Origin: RUG11237 sp964450185
GTDB lineage: Bacteria; Bacillota; Clostridia; Lachnospirales; Lachnospiraceae
Assembly (NCBI GenBank): GCA_964450185.1
Contig: CAYVCL010000025.1
Coordinates: 1 to 37,837, forward strand
Length of the DNA: 37,837 nucleotides
Direction of reading: 5' to 3'
Of the stretch, positions 1-7,530 are shown piece by piece. The position numbers were made by a program, and so were the translations under genes. Position 1 is the first letter of the stretch. The number at the start of each line of letters is the position of its first letter. Under the pieces are notes generated by a model. That model did no database searches. It had not been told where the DNA came from and worked only from the letters and a program-made list of their open reading frames with translations.

Positions 1-2
1 AT

Positions 3-353
3 CCAAAACGTTGGGATGTGGTGGTGTTTCGACCAAACGGAAATAAGAACACCCATTTTACCATCAAAAGAGTGGTAGGTCTTCCGGGAGAAACTGTCAA
101 AATTGAGTCCGGAAAACTGTATATTGATGGTGAAGAAATGACAAGCGAGTTTATCGAGAATGGAATCGCAGATGCGGGAATCGCAGAAGATTCCATACTA
201 TTAGGAGCAGACGAATACTTTGTGTTAGGAGATAATTTGACAAACAGCGAAGACAGCCGTTTTGCCAATGTGGGAAATGTAGATAAACAGGACATTGAAG
301 GCAAAGTGTGGTTTCGCGTTTCTCCATTCAAAGAAATAGGATTTGTAAAGTAA
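3..353 (+). CDS. lepB: Signal peptidase I, C-terminal part (5' end outside window)
   Basis: This is a type I signal peptidase, which cuts signal peptides from secreted proteins at the outer face of the membrane. The reading frame is open to the left edge, so the start, the membrane anchor and the catalytic serine lie outside the window. What remains begins in the PKRWDVVVFR stretch and carries the catalytic-lysine motif IKRVVGLPGETV and the later GDNxxxSxDSR box, both standard for the family. A GTG at 18 is only an internal valine codon. A second, complete signal peptidase lies at 1266, and the two flank rbgA. The rbgA ribosome binding site begins within 3 bp of this stop, so the genes are probably cotranscribed. 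Confidence 0.9.
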   Translation, partial: PKRWDVVVFRPNGNKNTHFTIKRVVGLPGETVKIESGKLYIDGEEMTSEFIENGIADAGIAEDSILLGADEYFVLGDNLTNSEDSRFANVGNVDKQDIEGKVWFRVSPFKEIGFVK

Positions 354-365
354 AGGAGAAAAAGA

Positions 366-1217
366 ATGCATTTTCAGTGGTATCCGGGACATATGACAAA
401 AGCAAAGAGAATGATGGAGGAAAATATCAAGCTGATTGATTTGATTATTGAACTGGTAGATGCCAGAGTTCCTTTGAGCAGTCGTAATCCTGAAATAGAC
501 AGTCTTGGAAAAAATAAATTCCGACTGGTGCTTTTAAATAAATCAGACCTTGCCGATGAACGCTATAACGAAGCGTGGATGGCATATTTTAAAGAAAAAG
601 GATATTTTGTAGTAAAGGTAAATGCCAGAAATGGAAATGGTGTAAAACAGGTAAACAATGCCGTGATGGAAGTGTGTAAAGAAAAAATCGAACGCGACCG
701 AAAACGAGGCATTTTAAACCGTCCGGTACGTGCCATGGTAGTTGGAATCCCAAATGTAGGGAAGTCTACCTTTATCAATTCATTTGCAGGAAAAGCCTGC
801 ACAAAAACAGGAAATAAGCCGGGTGTAACAAAAGGAAAACAGTGGATTAAACTGAATAAAAACGTTGAATTGCTGGACACACCGGGAATCTTATGGCCGA
901 AATTCGAAGACCAGACAGTGGGACTTCGTCTTGCATTTATCGGTTCTATTAAAGACGAAATTTTAAACGTAGAAGAACTGGCATTGGAATTAATTGATTT
1001 CTTAAAGAAAAATTATGCTGGTGTTTTGGCGAAACGTTATGAATTAGAGGAAGTAGAAAATAATACGGAAGTGCTTACCCAGATTGCCAAAAACAGAGGT
1101 TGTGTGGCAAAGGGTGACGAAGTAGATTATGCAAAAGCATCCATTCTTCTTATGGATGACTTTAGAAGCGGACGTCTGGGAAGAATAACACTTGAATTTC
1201 CTACAAAAGAGGAATAG
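366..1217 (+). CDS. rbgA: Ribosome biogenesis GTPase RbgA (YlqF)
   Basis: RbgA is a circularly permuted GTPase that acts late in assembly of the 50S subunit. The 283-residue length is normal. The permuted motif order is visible: G4 NKSD near residue 58 comes before the P-loop GIPNVGKST near 128 and the G3 motif DTPG near 172. The C-terminal ~90 residues match the RNA-binding tail expected in this family. The ATG at 366 sits 6-7 bases after an AAAGGAG ribosome binding site. The neighbours signal peptidase, rnhB, a FliK-like gene and an FlhB-like gene reproduce the Bacillus ylqF-rnhB-ylqG-ylqH order, which supports the assignment. Confidence 0.95.
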   Translation: MHFQWYPGHMTKAKRMMEENIKLIDLIIELVDARVPLSSRNPEIDSLGKNKFRLVLLNKSDLADERYNEAWMAYFKEKGYFVVKVNARNGNGVKQVNNAVMEVCKEKIERDRKRGILNRPVRAMVVGIPNVGKSTFINSFAGKACTKTGNKPGVTKGKQWIKLNKNVELLDTPGILWPKFEDQTVGLRLAFIGSIKDEILNVEELALELIDFLKKNYAGVLAKRYELEEVENNTEVLTQIAKNRGCVAKGDEVDYAKASILLMDDFRSGRLGRITLEFPTKEE

Positions 1218-1265
1218 AATATTAATGTGCGTATGCGGTAGAAAAGAATAAAGGCGGGAAAATAA

Positions 1266-1841
1266 ATGGAAGAAGAAAACAAAAAAGAAGAAGTTGGCGG
1301 GATAAAAGGTGTCATTCGTGAAGCATTCAGTGTGCTGATTTATCTTGCTATTGTGTTTGTACTTACATATCTGGTAGTGGAATTTGTGGGACAGAGAACA
1401 GTAGTCAGCGGAAGTTCCATGGAAAGTACATTAAGTGATGGAAACAATTTAATTGTCGATAAGCTTTCTTATAATTTTAAAGATCCGGAAAGATTTGATA
1501 TCATTGTGTTCAAATATCAGCACGAAGAAAATACGTATTATATTAAGCGAATTATCGGCCTTCCAGGAGAAACAGTACAGATTGATAAAGAGGGAAATAT
1601 CTTTATTGATGGAAGCTTGCTGGAAGAAGATTATGGCAACGAAGTGATATTAAGTCCGGGACTTGCAGAAGAACCATTTATCCTGGGTGAAGATGAATAT
1701 TTTGTGCTTGGTGATAATAGAAATGGAAGTACAGACAGTAGAGATCCTTTGGTGGGAGCTGTGTCAGAAGACTGGATTTTAGGAAGGGCATGGGTACGTA
1801 TCTGGCCACTGTCCGACTTTGAAGTATTAAAGCATCAGTAA
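1266..1841 (+). CDS. lepB: Signal peptidase I (complete)
   Basis: This complete 191-residue type I signal peptidase has one N-terminal membrane segment (about residues 18-41), then VVSGSSMEST with the catalytic Ser51 before Met, and YYIKRIIGLPGETV with the general-base Lys94. The GDNRNGSTDSRDP box follows near residue 152. The short length with a single membrane anchor is the Gram-positive form. The start at 1266 follows AAGGCGGGA. It is the second signal peptidase within 1.3 kb, and the two are clearly diverged in sequence, so this is an old duplication rather than a recent repeat. It probably lies in the same transcript as rbgA upstream and rnhB, whose start is 15 bp downstream. Confidence 0.95.
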   Translation: MEEENKKEEVGGIKGVIREAFSVLIYLAIVFVLTYLVVEFVGQRTVVSGSSMESTLSDGNNLIVDKLSYNFKDPERFDIIVFKYQHEENTYYIKRIIGLPGETVQIDKEGNIFIDGSLLEEDYGNEVILSPGLAEEPFILGEDEYFVLGDNRNGSTDSRDPLVGAVSEDWILGRAWVRIWPLSDFEVLKHQ

Positions 1842-1856
1842 AATGAGGTAGAAAAC

Positions 1857-2618
1857 ATGGCAAAGAAGATAAATGAAATAAAGGCAGAATTACAGGCAGC
1901 GACTTTTGAAATGCTGCCTTTCTTTATGGAAGAATATAAAGAAGATGAAAGAGCGGGCGTAAAAGCACTAGTTCGCAAGGCAGAAACAGAAATCGCAAAG
2001 CGAGAGGCGGAATTACAAAGATTACAACTTATGCGCGCTTATGAAAATGAGTATGATATGTGTGAATATATCTGTGGTATTGACGAAGCCGGACGTGGAC
2101 CTTTGGCAGGTCCTGTGGTAGCAGGGGCAGCAATACTTCCAAAAGATGCACAGATTCTTTATTTGAACGATTCTAAGAAGCTTAGTGCGTCCAAAAGAGA
2201 TGAATTGTACGATGAAATAAAAGAAAAAGCCATCGCAGTGGGCGTTGGAATTGTTTCGCCGGAGAGAATTGATGAAATCAATATTTTGCAGGCAACCTAC
2301 GAAGCAATGAGAATTGCAATTAAGGAATTAGGTGTAACACCCGATATATTATTAAACGATGCAGTAACCATACCTGGAGTGGAAACGAAGCAGATACCGA
2401 TTATTAAAGGTGATGCCAAAAGCGTTTCTATTGCAGCTGCCAGTATTATGGCGAAGGTTACCAGGGATAGAATTATGGAAGAATACGATAAAACCTATCC
2501 GGAATATGGATTTGCAGGGCATAAGGGGTATGGTTCTGCAGCCCATATTGAAGCTATTAAAACATATGGACCAAGTCCGATACACAGAAAGACATTTATA
2601 AAGAATTTTATAGATTAA
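1857..2618 (+). CDS. rnhB: Ribonuclease HII
   Basis: RNase HII removes ribonucleotides misincorporated in DNA and cuts RNA in RNA/DNA hybrids. The 253-residue protein has the N-terminal extension of about 70 charged residues found in Firmicutes RNase HII. The catalytic core starts at GIDEAGRGPLAGPVVAGA near residue 74, with the acidic D and E, followed by LNDSKKLS near 102 and a later LNDAV aspartate near 167. The start follows a GAGGT ribosome binding site 15 bp after lepB. The position between ylqF- and ylqG-like genes is the conserved Firmicutes arrangement. Confidence 0.96.
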   Translation: MAKKINEIKAELQAATFEMLPFFMEEYKEDERAGVKALVRKAETEIAKREAELQRLQLMRAYENEYDMCEYICGIDEAGRGPLAGPVVAGAAILPKDAQILYLNDSKKLSASKRDELYDEIKEKAIAVGVGIVSPERIDEINILQATYEAMRIAIKELGVTPDILLNDAVTIPGVETKQIPIIKGDAKSVSIAAASIMAKVTRDRIMEEYDKTYPEYGFAGHKGYGSAAHIEAIKTYGPSPIHRKTFIKNFID

Positions 2619-2645
2619 GCGTGTAAAAAGAAGGGGGTGTTTGTA

Positions 2646-4655
2646 TTGGATTTAGGGAAAGTAGGAAATAATCAGGGAGCATCCTATACCAAGGAAACTC
2701 CCATGGCCAATGCAGGCACAGTGGGGAAATTATCAGAAACTAGTTTGAAGGAACTAACTCCGGGCAAAGTGTTTGCAGGAGAAGTAGTATCTGTGGGAAA
2801 AGACAGAGTTTTGTTGCGGTTAGATAACGGTCAGACTATTCAGGCAGGTGTCAGTGGAAATATTCAGCTGACAGAAGGACAGATGTTGGCTTTTCTTGTA
2901 AAGTCAAATACAGGAAAACAACTGGCAATCAAGCCAATGTTTGACGTGAATGTACAAAACTCTTCTATATTAAAGGCGTTACAGAATGCAGGAATTCCTG
3001 TAAATTCTAAAAATGCAGAACTGATAAATCTGTTAATGAAAGAACAGATGCCCATTGATAAAGAATCGATAGTGAAATTTTTACGTCAGATGGCATTGCA
3101 TCCAAATACGGATGTAAAAACGTTGGTGCAGTTGCAGAAGATGGGACTTCCGGCAACCGTAGAAAATATAACCAGATTTGAAAGCTATCAGAATCACGAA
3201 TATCGTTTGTCACAGGAAGTTTCCAATGTAGCCACAGACATTTCTAAATTGTTAGGTGGAGATACAAATGAGCAGAAAAATCCAATCGATGTATTTGGGA
3301 AAATAGCAGATATTGTATTTCCGGAGTCAGAAGAAACCTTAGATTCCATTAAAGCATCTTTAGGAAAAGCAGCCTATGAAAGCAGACAGACGGCTTCACT
3401 TCAGGGCGGTCCTGTGCTGTATGATAATTTGAAAAGCGAGTCCATGCTGCAAAACAATGGAGAAAATCTTACCAACGTTCAGAAACAGGCTTTGGAAAAT
3501 ATCGAAACGGTAGTGGAACGTTTCCAAGGGCAGGAAGTGGAAATGGAACATATAGTGGAAAGCCTGAAGAACTTAAATGAAGAAGCGGAGGGGATTGTTC
3601 GGCTGTTAGAAGAAAACACGAAAACAAATAACCCGTCTTCTCAGAAGCAGGATATGATGTCGAAATTGTTTGCGGCTTTTGAAATGTATGAAACGGCAGA
3701 AAAGTCTATGGAAGCAGCAAAAACAGCGGTAAATTCCAGTGAATATCAGTTGCCGGAAGAAAGTCAGGTTTCCCAAGGTAAAAATGCTTTGCCGGAAACA
3801 GGAATACAGGCAAATTTAAGCGAAAACGGAAGATTCGAGCTGGCGCAGAAGCTGCAAAAAGCAGGTGGAGATATTATTTTATCTCTGCAAGTGAGAGCCG
3901 GCGAGATACAGCCAAAAGAACTGATTCATACCGTTCAGCAGATGGTACAGGAATTACAGCAAACAATGCAGCAATCCGGTACAACAGAAACAATGCAGTT
4001 TCAAGAGAAAATGATAGCAGTTCGCGAACTGCTTCAAAGCGATGAGTTTCAGACGGTACTAAAATCAGCTATAGAAGAACAGTTATTGTTAAAACCGGAA
4101 CAGTTGAATAAGGAAAATGTAAAAGAATATTACGAGCGGCTCAGTCAAAAAATGAACCAGTTTACAGAGATGATTCAGCAGATGGGAAAAGAAGATGCAT
4201 CTGCTATGAAACATACCACGGCAATCCGGCAGAATGTAGAATATATGAACCAGCTAAATCAATTATATTCTTATGTGCAGCTTCCGGTAAAACTGACAAA
4301 CCAGAATGCTCACAGCGAACTGTATGTGCTTACAAATAAAAAGCGTCTGGGAGAAAAGGGTGGCGCATTTACTGCATTGCTTCATCTGGATATGGAAGTG
4401 TTGGGCAGTATGGATGTTTACATTACTATGGAAAAGAAAAAGGTAAGCGCTAAATTCTATCTGCAGAGAGAAGATATTGCAGAATTTATGGAAAGCCATA
4501 GTGAGCCATTGATAAAACAACTGGAAGAAAAGGGATTTCTGGTAAAAGCCGGATTTGAAAAGAAACCGGAAGAAAAAGATATGGTAGAAGAATTTACCGG
4601 GGGTCAAAAGGATGAACAAGTTATGAGCAAATATTCATTTGACATAAGGACGTGA
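2646..4655 (+). CDS. FliK-like (YlqG-type) protein, flagellar hook-length-control-like C-terminal domain
   Basis: This 669-residue protein has no transmembrane segment. The first ~100 residues contain a small beta-rich unit (TPGKVFAGEVVSVGKDRVLLRL). A long glutamine- and glutamate-rich helical middle follows. The last ~130 residues (from LPVKLTNQNAHSELYVL) resemble the Flg_hook domain of FliK-type hook-length-control proteins. In Bacillus the equivalent position holds ylqG. I chose the TTG at 2646 because AAGGGGG (2631-2637) lies 8 bases before it; the in-frame GTG at 2637 overlaps that ribosome binding site. The next gene encodes an FlhB C-terminal domain, which is the natural partner of FliK. 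No other flagellar gene is in the window, so a role in flagella is not shown. The domain call is moderate in strength and the cellular role is unknown. Confidence 0.75.
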   Translation: MDLGKVGNNQGASYTKETPMANAGTVGKLSETSLKELTPGKVFAGEVVSVGKDRVLLRLDNGQTIQAGVSGNIQLTEGQMLAFLVKSNTGKQLAIKPMFDVNVQNSSILKALQNAGIPVNSKNAELINLLMKEQMPIDKESIVKFLRQMALHPNTDVKTLVQLQKMGLPATVENITRFESYQNHEYRLSQEVSNVATDISKLLGGDTNEQKNPIDVFGKIADIVFPESEETLDSIKASLGKAAYESRQTASLQGGPVLYDNLKSESMLQNNGENLTNVQKQALENIETVVERFQGQEVEMEHIVESLKNLNEEAEGIVRLLEENTKTNNPSSQKQDMMSKLFAAFEMYETAEKSMEAAKTAVNSSEYQLPEESQVSQGKNALPETGIQANLSENGRFELAQKLQKAGGDIILSLQVRAGEIQPKELIHTVQQMVQELQQTMQQSGTTETMQFQEKMIAVRELLQSDEFQTVLKSAIEEQLLLKPEQLNKENVKEYYERLSQKMNQFTEMIQQMGKEDASAMKHTTAIRQNVEYMNQLNQLYSYVQLPVKLTNQNAHSELYVLTNKKRLGEKGGAFTALLHLDMEVLGSMDVYITMEKKKVSAKFYLQREDIAEFMESHSEPLIKQLEEKGFLVKAGFEKKPEEKDMVEEFTGGQKDEQVMSKYSFDIRT

Positions 4656-4659
4656 TATA

Positions 4660-4962
4660 ATGAGTGAGTATCAGTATTATTTCAAGGAAAATAAAAAAGT
4701 GAAAAAGGCGGTGGCTTTATCCTATGAGGCAAGAGAAAAGGCACCGAAGATTGTAGCCACAGGAAAAGGGGAGCTGGCGGAAAAAATCGTGAAAAAAGCA
4801 GAGGATTCCAAAGTGCCGGTACATAAGGATGACAAACTGGCAGATACTTTGTCTAAATTGGAAATTGGCGATTTTATACCGCCGGAGCTTTATGAAGTTG
4901 TGGCAGAAATTCTTGTGTTTGTAGATGACATGGAAAAATTGAAGGGGAAATTGAATGGATAA
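4660..4962 (+). CDS. Stand-alone FlhB C-terminal-like protein (YlqH family)
   Basis: This 100-residue cytoplasmic protein matches the C-terminal FlhB_C / type III export switch domain. The signature ATGKGELAEKIVKKAEDSKVP is followed by IPPELYEVVAEILVFV. The membrane part of FlhB is absent. The NPTH autocleavage motif that precedes this region in true FlhB is also absent: the equivalent stretch reads KKVKKAVALSYEA. The gene starts 4 bp after the FliK-like gene and overlaps yraN by 8 bp, so the three are probably translated as one operon. Bacillus ylqH occupies the same place. A link with the FliK-like product is a natural inference, because full-length FlhB is switched by FliK, but it is untested here. 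Confidence 0.85.
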   Translation: MSEYQYYFKENKKVKKAVALSYEAREKAPKIVATGKGELAEKIVKKAEDSKVPVHKDDKLADTLSKLEIGDFIPPELYEVVAEILVFVDDMEKLKGKLNG

Positions 4963-5299
4963 TAAGCGAAGTATAGGAACTGCCTACGAAGAAAAGGCAG
5001 TAGAATACTTAGCTGCAAAGGGATACCGGATTATAAAACGGAATTTCCGTTGCAGAATTGGAGAAATTGATATTATTGCAAAGCAAAATGACACCATTGT
5101 GTTTGTAGAAGTGAAATACCGTAAGACAGCTTCTTTCGGATATCCCGAAGAAGCTGTTTCTTTTTCGAAGCAAAAAATTATCAGAAAAGTGGCAGAATTT
5201 TTTCTTGCCGGCGAGCAACTGTCTTTAGATACAGCGTGCAGATTTGATGTAATTGCTATTTTGGGTGAGGAAATTAACCATATTGAAAATGCATTTTAG
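4955..5299 (+). CDS. YraN/UPF0102 family putative endonuclease
   Basis: This 114-residue protein belongs to the YraN/UPF0102 family, which has a restriction-endonuclease-like fold. The motifs are visible: GTAYEEKAVEYL at the N-terminus, CRIGEIDIIA near residue 30 with the acidic E and D, and VFVEVKYR near 50, the E-x-K part of a PD-(D/E)XK site. The family's biological role is poorly defined. The start lies inside the end of the ylqH-like gene (8-bp overlap), so translation is probably coupled. The following pgeF ribosome binding site overlaps this gene's TAG stop. Confidence 0.9.
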   Translation: MDNKRSIGTAYEEKAVEYLAAKGYRIIKRNFRCRIGEIDIIAKQNDTIVFVEVKYRKTASFGYPEEAVSFSKQKIIRKVAEFFLAGEQLSLDTACRFDVIAILGEEINHIENAF

Positions 5300-5311
5300 G
5301 AGGAAACAACA

Positions 5312-6163
5312 ATGAAATATGATTTTAAATATAAAAACGAAGAAAACGTAATGACATTATGGGAAAATGCAGGGGTGCCATTTTTGCAGTTTCGTGCTTT
5401 GAAAGAATGTGGAATCGTTACACATGGATTTTCCACCAGAATGGGTGGCGTCAGTGAAGGTATCTATGCTTCCATGAATTTAAGTTATACAAGAGGGGAC
5501 AAAGAGGAAGCAGTAACCGAAAACTTTTTAAGATTTGCAAAAGCGATGAAAGTTAATCCGGAGGATTATGTATTTTCAGACCAGACCCACACCACCAACA
5601 TTCGTGTGGTAACAGAAGAAGACAGAGGAAAAGGATTTACAAAGACGAGAGATTATGAAAATATAGACGGTTTGGTGACAAATGTAAAAGGGTTAGTCTT
5701 GTCTACCTTCTATGCAGACTGTGTTCCTCTTTATTTTGTAGATGTGAAAAATAAGGCAATTGGTTTATCTCATTCCGGTTGGAAAGGAACGGTAGGAGAG
5801 ATAGGAAGAAAAACCGTGGAAACCATGACAAGAGAATATGGTTCCAAACCACAAGATATTCTTGCGGCAATCGCCCCATCTATTTGCAGAGAATGTTATG
5901 AGATCAGCGAAGATGTGGCATTGGAATTTCAGAAGATTTTTCCAAAAGAAGAACATAAAAACATTATGGATGACAAAGGAAACGGTAAGTTTCAGCTGGA
6001 TTTATGGGAATGTAACAAACGGATTCTTATGAGAGCGGGAATACCAGAAGAAAATATCAGTGTAACTAATATTTGTACCTGTTGCAACAGTGATTTGTTG
6101 TTTTCCCATCGTGCCAGTCAGGGAAAACGCGGAAATCTGGGCGCATTTATGATGTTGAAATAA
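5312..6163 (+). CDS. pgeF: Peptidoglycan editing factor PgeF (YfiH/DUF152, multicopper-oxidase-like fold)
   Basis: PgeF-family proteins remove wrongly incorporated residues from peptidoglycan precursors; older annotations call them laccase-domain proteins. The 283-residue product has the family blocks in order: THGFSTRMGGVS near residue 37, DQTHTTNI near 90, YADCVPLYFVD near 134 (conserved Cys), SHSGWKGT near 153 (conserved His), APSICRECYEIS near 189 and a C-terminal CTCCNSDLLFSHRAS segment. The ATG at 5312 follows AGGAGGAAACAAC, an ideal ribosome binding site. It appears to be the last gene of the ylqF-like run, since an A/T-rich gap and a new promoter follow. Confidence 0.92.
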   Translation: MKYDFKYKNEENVMTLWENAGVPFLQFRALKECGIVTHGFSTRMGGVSEGIYASMNLSYTRGDKEEAVTENFLRFAKAMKVNPEDYVFSDQTHTTNIRVVTEEDRGKGFTKTRDYENIDGLVTNVKGLVLSTFYADCVPLYFVDVKNKAIGLSHSGWKGTVGEIGRKTVETMTREYGSKPQDILAAIAPSICRECYEISEDVALEFQKIFPKEEHKNIMDDKGNGKFQLDLWECNKRILMRAGIPEENISVTNICTCCNSDLLFSHRASQGKRGNLGAFMMLK

Positions 6164-6205
6164 AAATAAAAAAATTTTAGAAATTTTGTAGTAAATGGGA
6201 AGTTT

Positions 6206-6229
6206 GTTACGTTTTAGTAGTAAGACGTC
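6206..6229 (+). promoter_or_regulatory. Candidate ECF-sigma autoregulatory promoter
   Basis: GTTAC at 6206-6210 and CGTC at 6226-6229 are separated by 15 bases, 22 bp before the ECF sigma gene. ECF promoters in Firmicutes often pair an AAC-type -35 box with a CGTC-type -10 box at this distance. An A/T tract at 6164-6190 could act as an UP element. The match is by eye, and self-activation is inference. Confidence 0.5.
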
Positions 6230-6250
6230 AAATTATAAGGGGAGAAAAGC

Positions 6251-6802
6251 ATGCTTTTATTTTTAAATGTATTAGATACAGAAGAAGAAAAAGATAAATT
6301 TGTGCGAATATATGAAGGGTATCGGTATATGATGTGGTATAGTGCCAACGAAATACTGAGAGATAAAGAACTTGCAGAGGACGCTGTGCAGGAAGCTTTT
6401 TTAGCATTGACACGCCATTTGGATAAAGTGGATGAAAGCAATGTGATGCGTACAAAGAAATTTTTGAGAACCATTGTAAAAAGCAAGGCAATCGATATGA
6501 TAAGAAAACGAAAGGAGGGAGAAATGCCGTTGGAAGATGCGGCAGAAGAATTTTTGTTGGAGGCACCCACAGATATTTTAAATGAACTGATAGAAAAAGA
6601 AAGTATCGGGCGAATCAAAGAAGCAGTTATGAAGTTAGATGATACTTACCGCTTGGTATTTGAATTTAAGCTAATACATCAGTTGTCGGATAAAGATATT
6701 GGAAATATATTAGGAATTTCGGCAAAAACAGCCAATGTAAGATACTTTAGGGCAAGAAAGAAGCTTCAGGAAATGTTGATGGAGGGTGTTGAAAATGGAT
6801 AA
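6251..6802 (+). CDS. ECF-type RNA polymerase sigma factor
   Basis: This 183-residue sigma-70-family protein has the two-domain ECF layout. Region 2 is seen in AEDAVQEAFLALTRHLDKV (residues ~45-63). Region 4 is a C-terminal helix-turn-helix (QLSDKDIGNILGISAKTANVRYFRARKKL, about 142-170). No region 1 or 3 is present. The ATG at 6251 follows GGGGAGAAAAGC. The stop overlaps the next start by 8 bp (ATGGATAA), so sigma factor and anti-sigma candidate are likely translated together, as is normal for such pairs. The signal it answers to cannot be read from the sequence, but the partners downstream are envelope proteins. Confidence 0.92.
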   Translation: MLLFLNVLDTEEEKDKFVRIYEGYRYMMWYSANEILRDKELAEDAVQEAFLALTRHLDKVDESNVMRTKKFLRTIVKSKAIDMIRKRKEGEMPLEDAAEEFLLEAPTDILNELIEKESIGRIKEAVMKLDDTYRLVFEFKLIHQLSDKDIGNILGISAKTANVRYFRARKKLQEMLMEGVENG

Positions 6803-7517
6803 GGCAGAGATGATACTAAAGGAATGTATCGATGATTTGCTGGAGGAAGAAATAAAAGCAATTCCCACAGAGGAAGAACTGAAAAAGCAACATAAATTTT
6901 CCGGACGATTTCAAAAGAATATGAATCAGCTAATCAAAGAAAATAAGAGAAGAAACGTATTTAAAATATACAAAGCATTGGGTGCCTGCGCAGCAGTGGT
7001 TGTTCTCGGTGTAATCACAGTAAATGTGTTGTCACCATACTGGGAATTGGAAAAGACAGATGTATACGAAAATGCAATCGAGGAAATGACGACAGAAAGT
7101 GCAATGGAAGAAACGGAAGATACAACTGCAACATCGGACTCAGCGGATGTTTATTCCTATGGCATCAAATCCAGTTACGGCGAGGAAGTGAATGTGTCGG
7201 GTATATCAGAAGAACCGATTGGTTTGCAAGTCAATGCAGTTTATGAAGAAAACGGATGGGAATTGTGCCTGCAGATACATAATAACGGCGAAAACTCAAT
7301 ACAGTTTATGGAAGACAGTTATATGTTAGAAGTATGGCAGGAAGATGGCTGGTACGTAGTGACTACCAAAGAAGGAAGTAAAACCTACGAACTTTTGCCG
7401 GGCATCAGATATGACAATAATATTTTGCTGGAAGATGAAATTTCAAAAGAACATACCTACCGTTTGTTATGTATGTTTGACGGTGAAATAAAGGGATACG
7501 TATTTAACGTAGAATAA
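6795..7517 (+). CDS. Membrane protein, probable anti-sigma factor with extracytoplasmic Ig-like domain
   Basis: The 240-residue product has a charged cytoplasmic N-terminus (1-57), one membrane helix (about 58-80) and a Glu/Thr-rich linker. Its extracytoplasmic C-terminal part (YEENGWELCLQIHNNG to MLEVWQEDGWYVV) resembles the bacterial Ig-like domains of the Big_14 kind. No zinc-binding anti-sigma motif is visible. The role as anti-sigma factor is inferred from its topology and its 8-bp overlap with the sigma gene. I prefer ATG 6795, which follows GGAGGG at 6781-6786. The upstream in-frame GTG at 6786 overlaps that ribosome binding site. Confidence 0.75.
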   Translation: MDKAEMILKECIDDLLEEEIKAIPTEEELKKQHKFSGRFQKNMNQLIKENKRRNVFKIYKALGACAAVVVLGVITVNVLSPYWELEKTDVYENAIEEMTTESAMEETEDTTATSDSADVYSYGIKSSYGEEVNVSGISEEPIGLQVNAVYEENGWELCLQIHNNGENSIQFMEDSYMLEVWQEDGWYVVTTKEGSKTYELLPGIRYDNNILLEDEISKEHTYRLLCMFDGEIKGYVFNVE

Positions 7518-7530
7518 GGGAGGGATTTAT

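Noticed and set aside
4263..4619. A 118-codon open frame antisense to the FliK-like gene
   Set aside because: Its Phe/Leu/Tyr-rich product is what the reverse strand of Lys/Glu-rich coding DNA gives; no start signals.
6170..6195. AAAATTTTAGAAATTTT after pgeF as a terminator
   Set aside because: The short stem is only A/T and would be too weak; it is better read as an A/T-rich tract before the ECF promoter.
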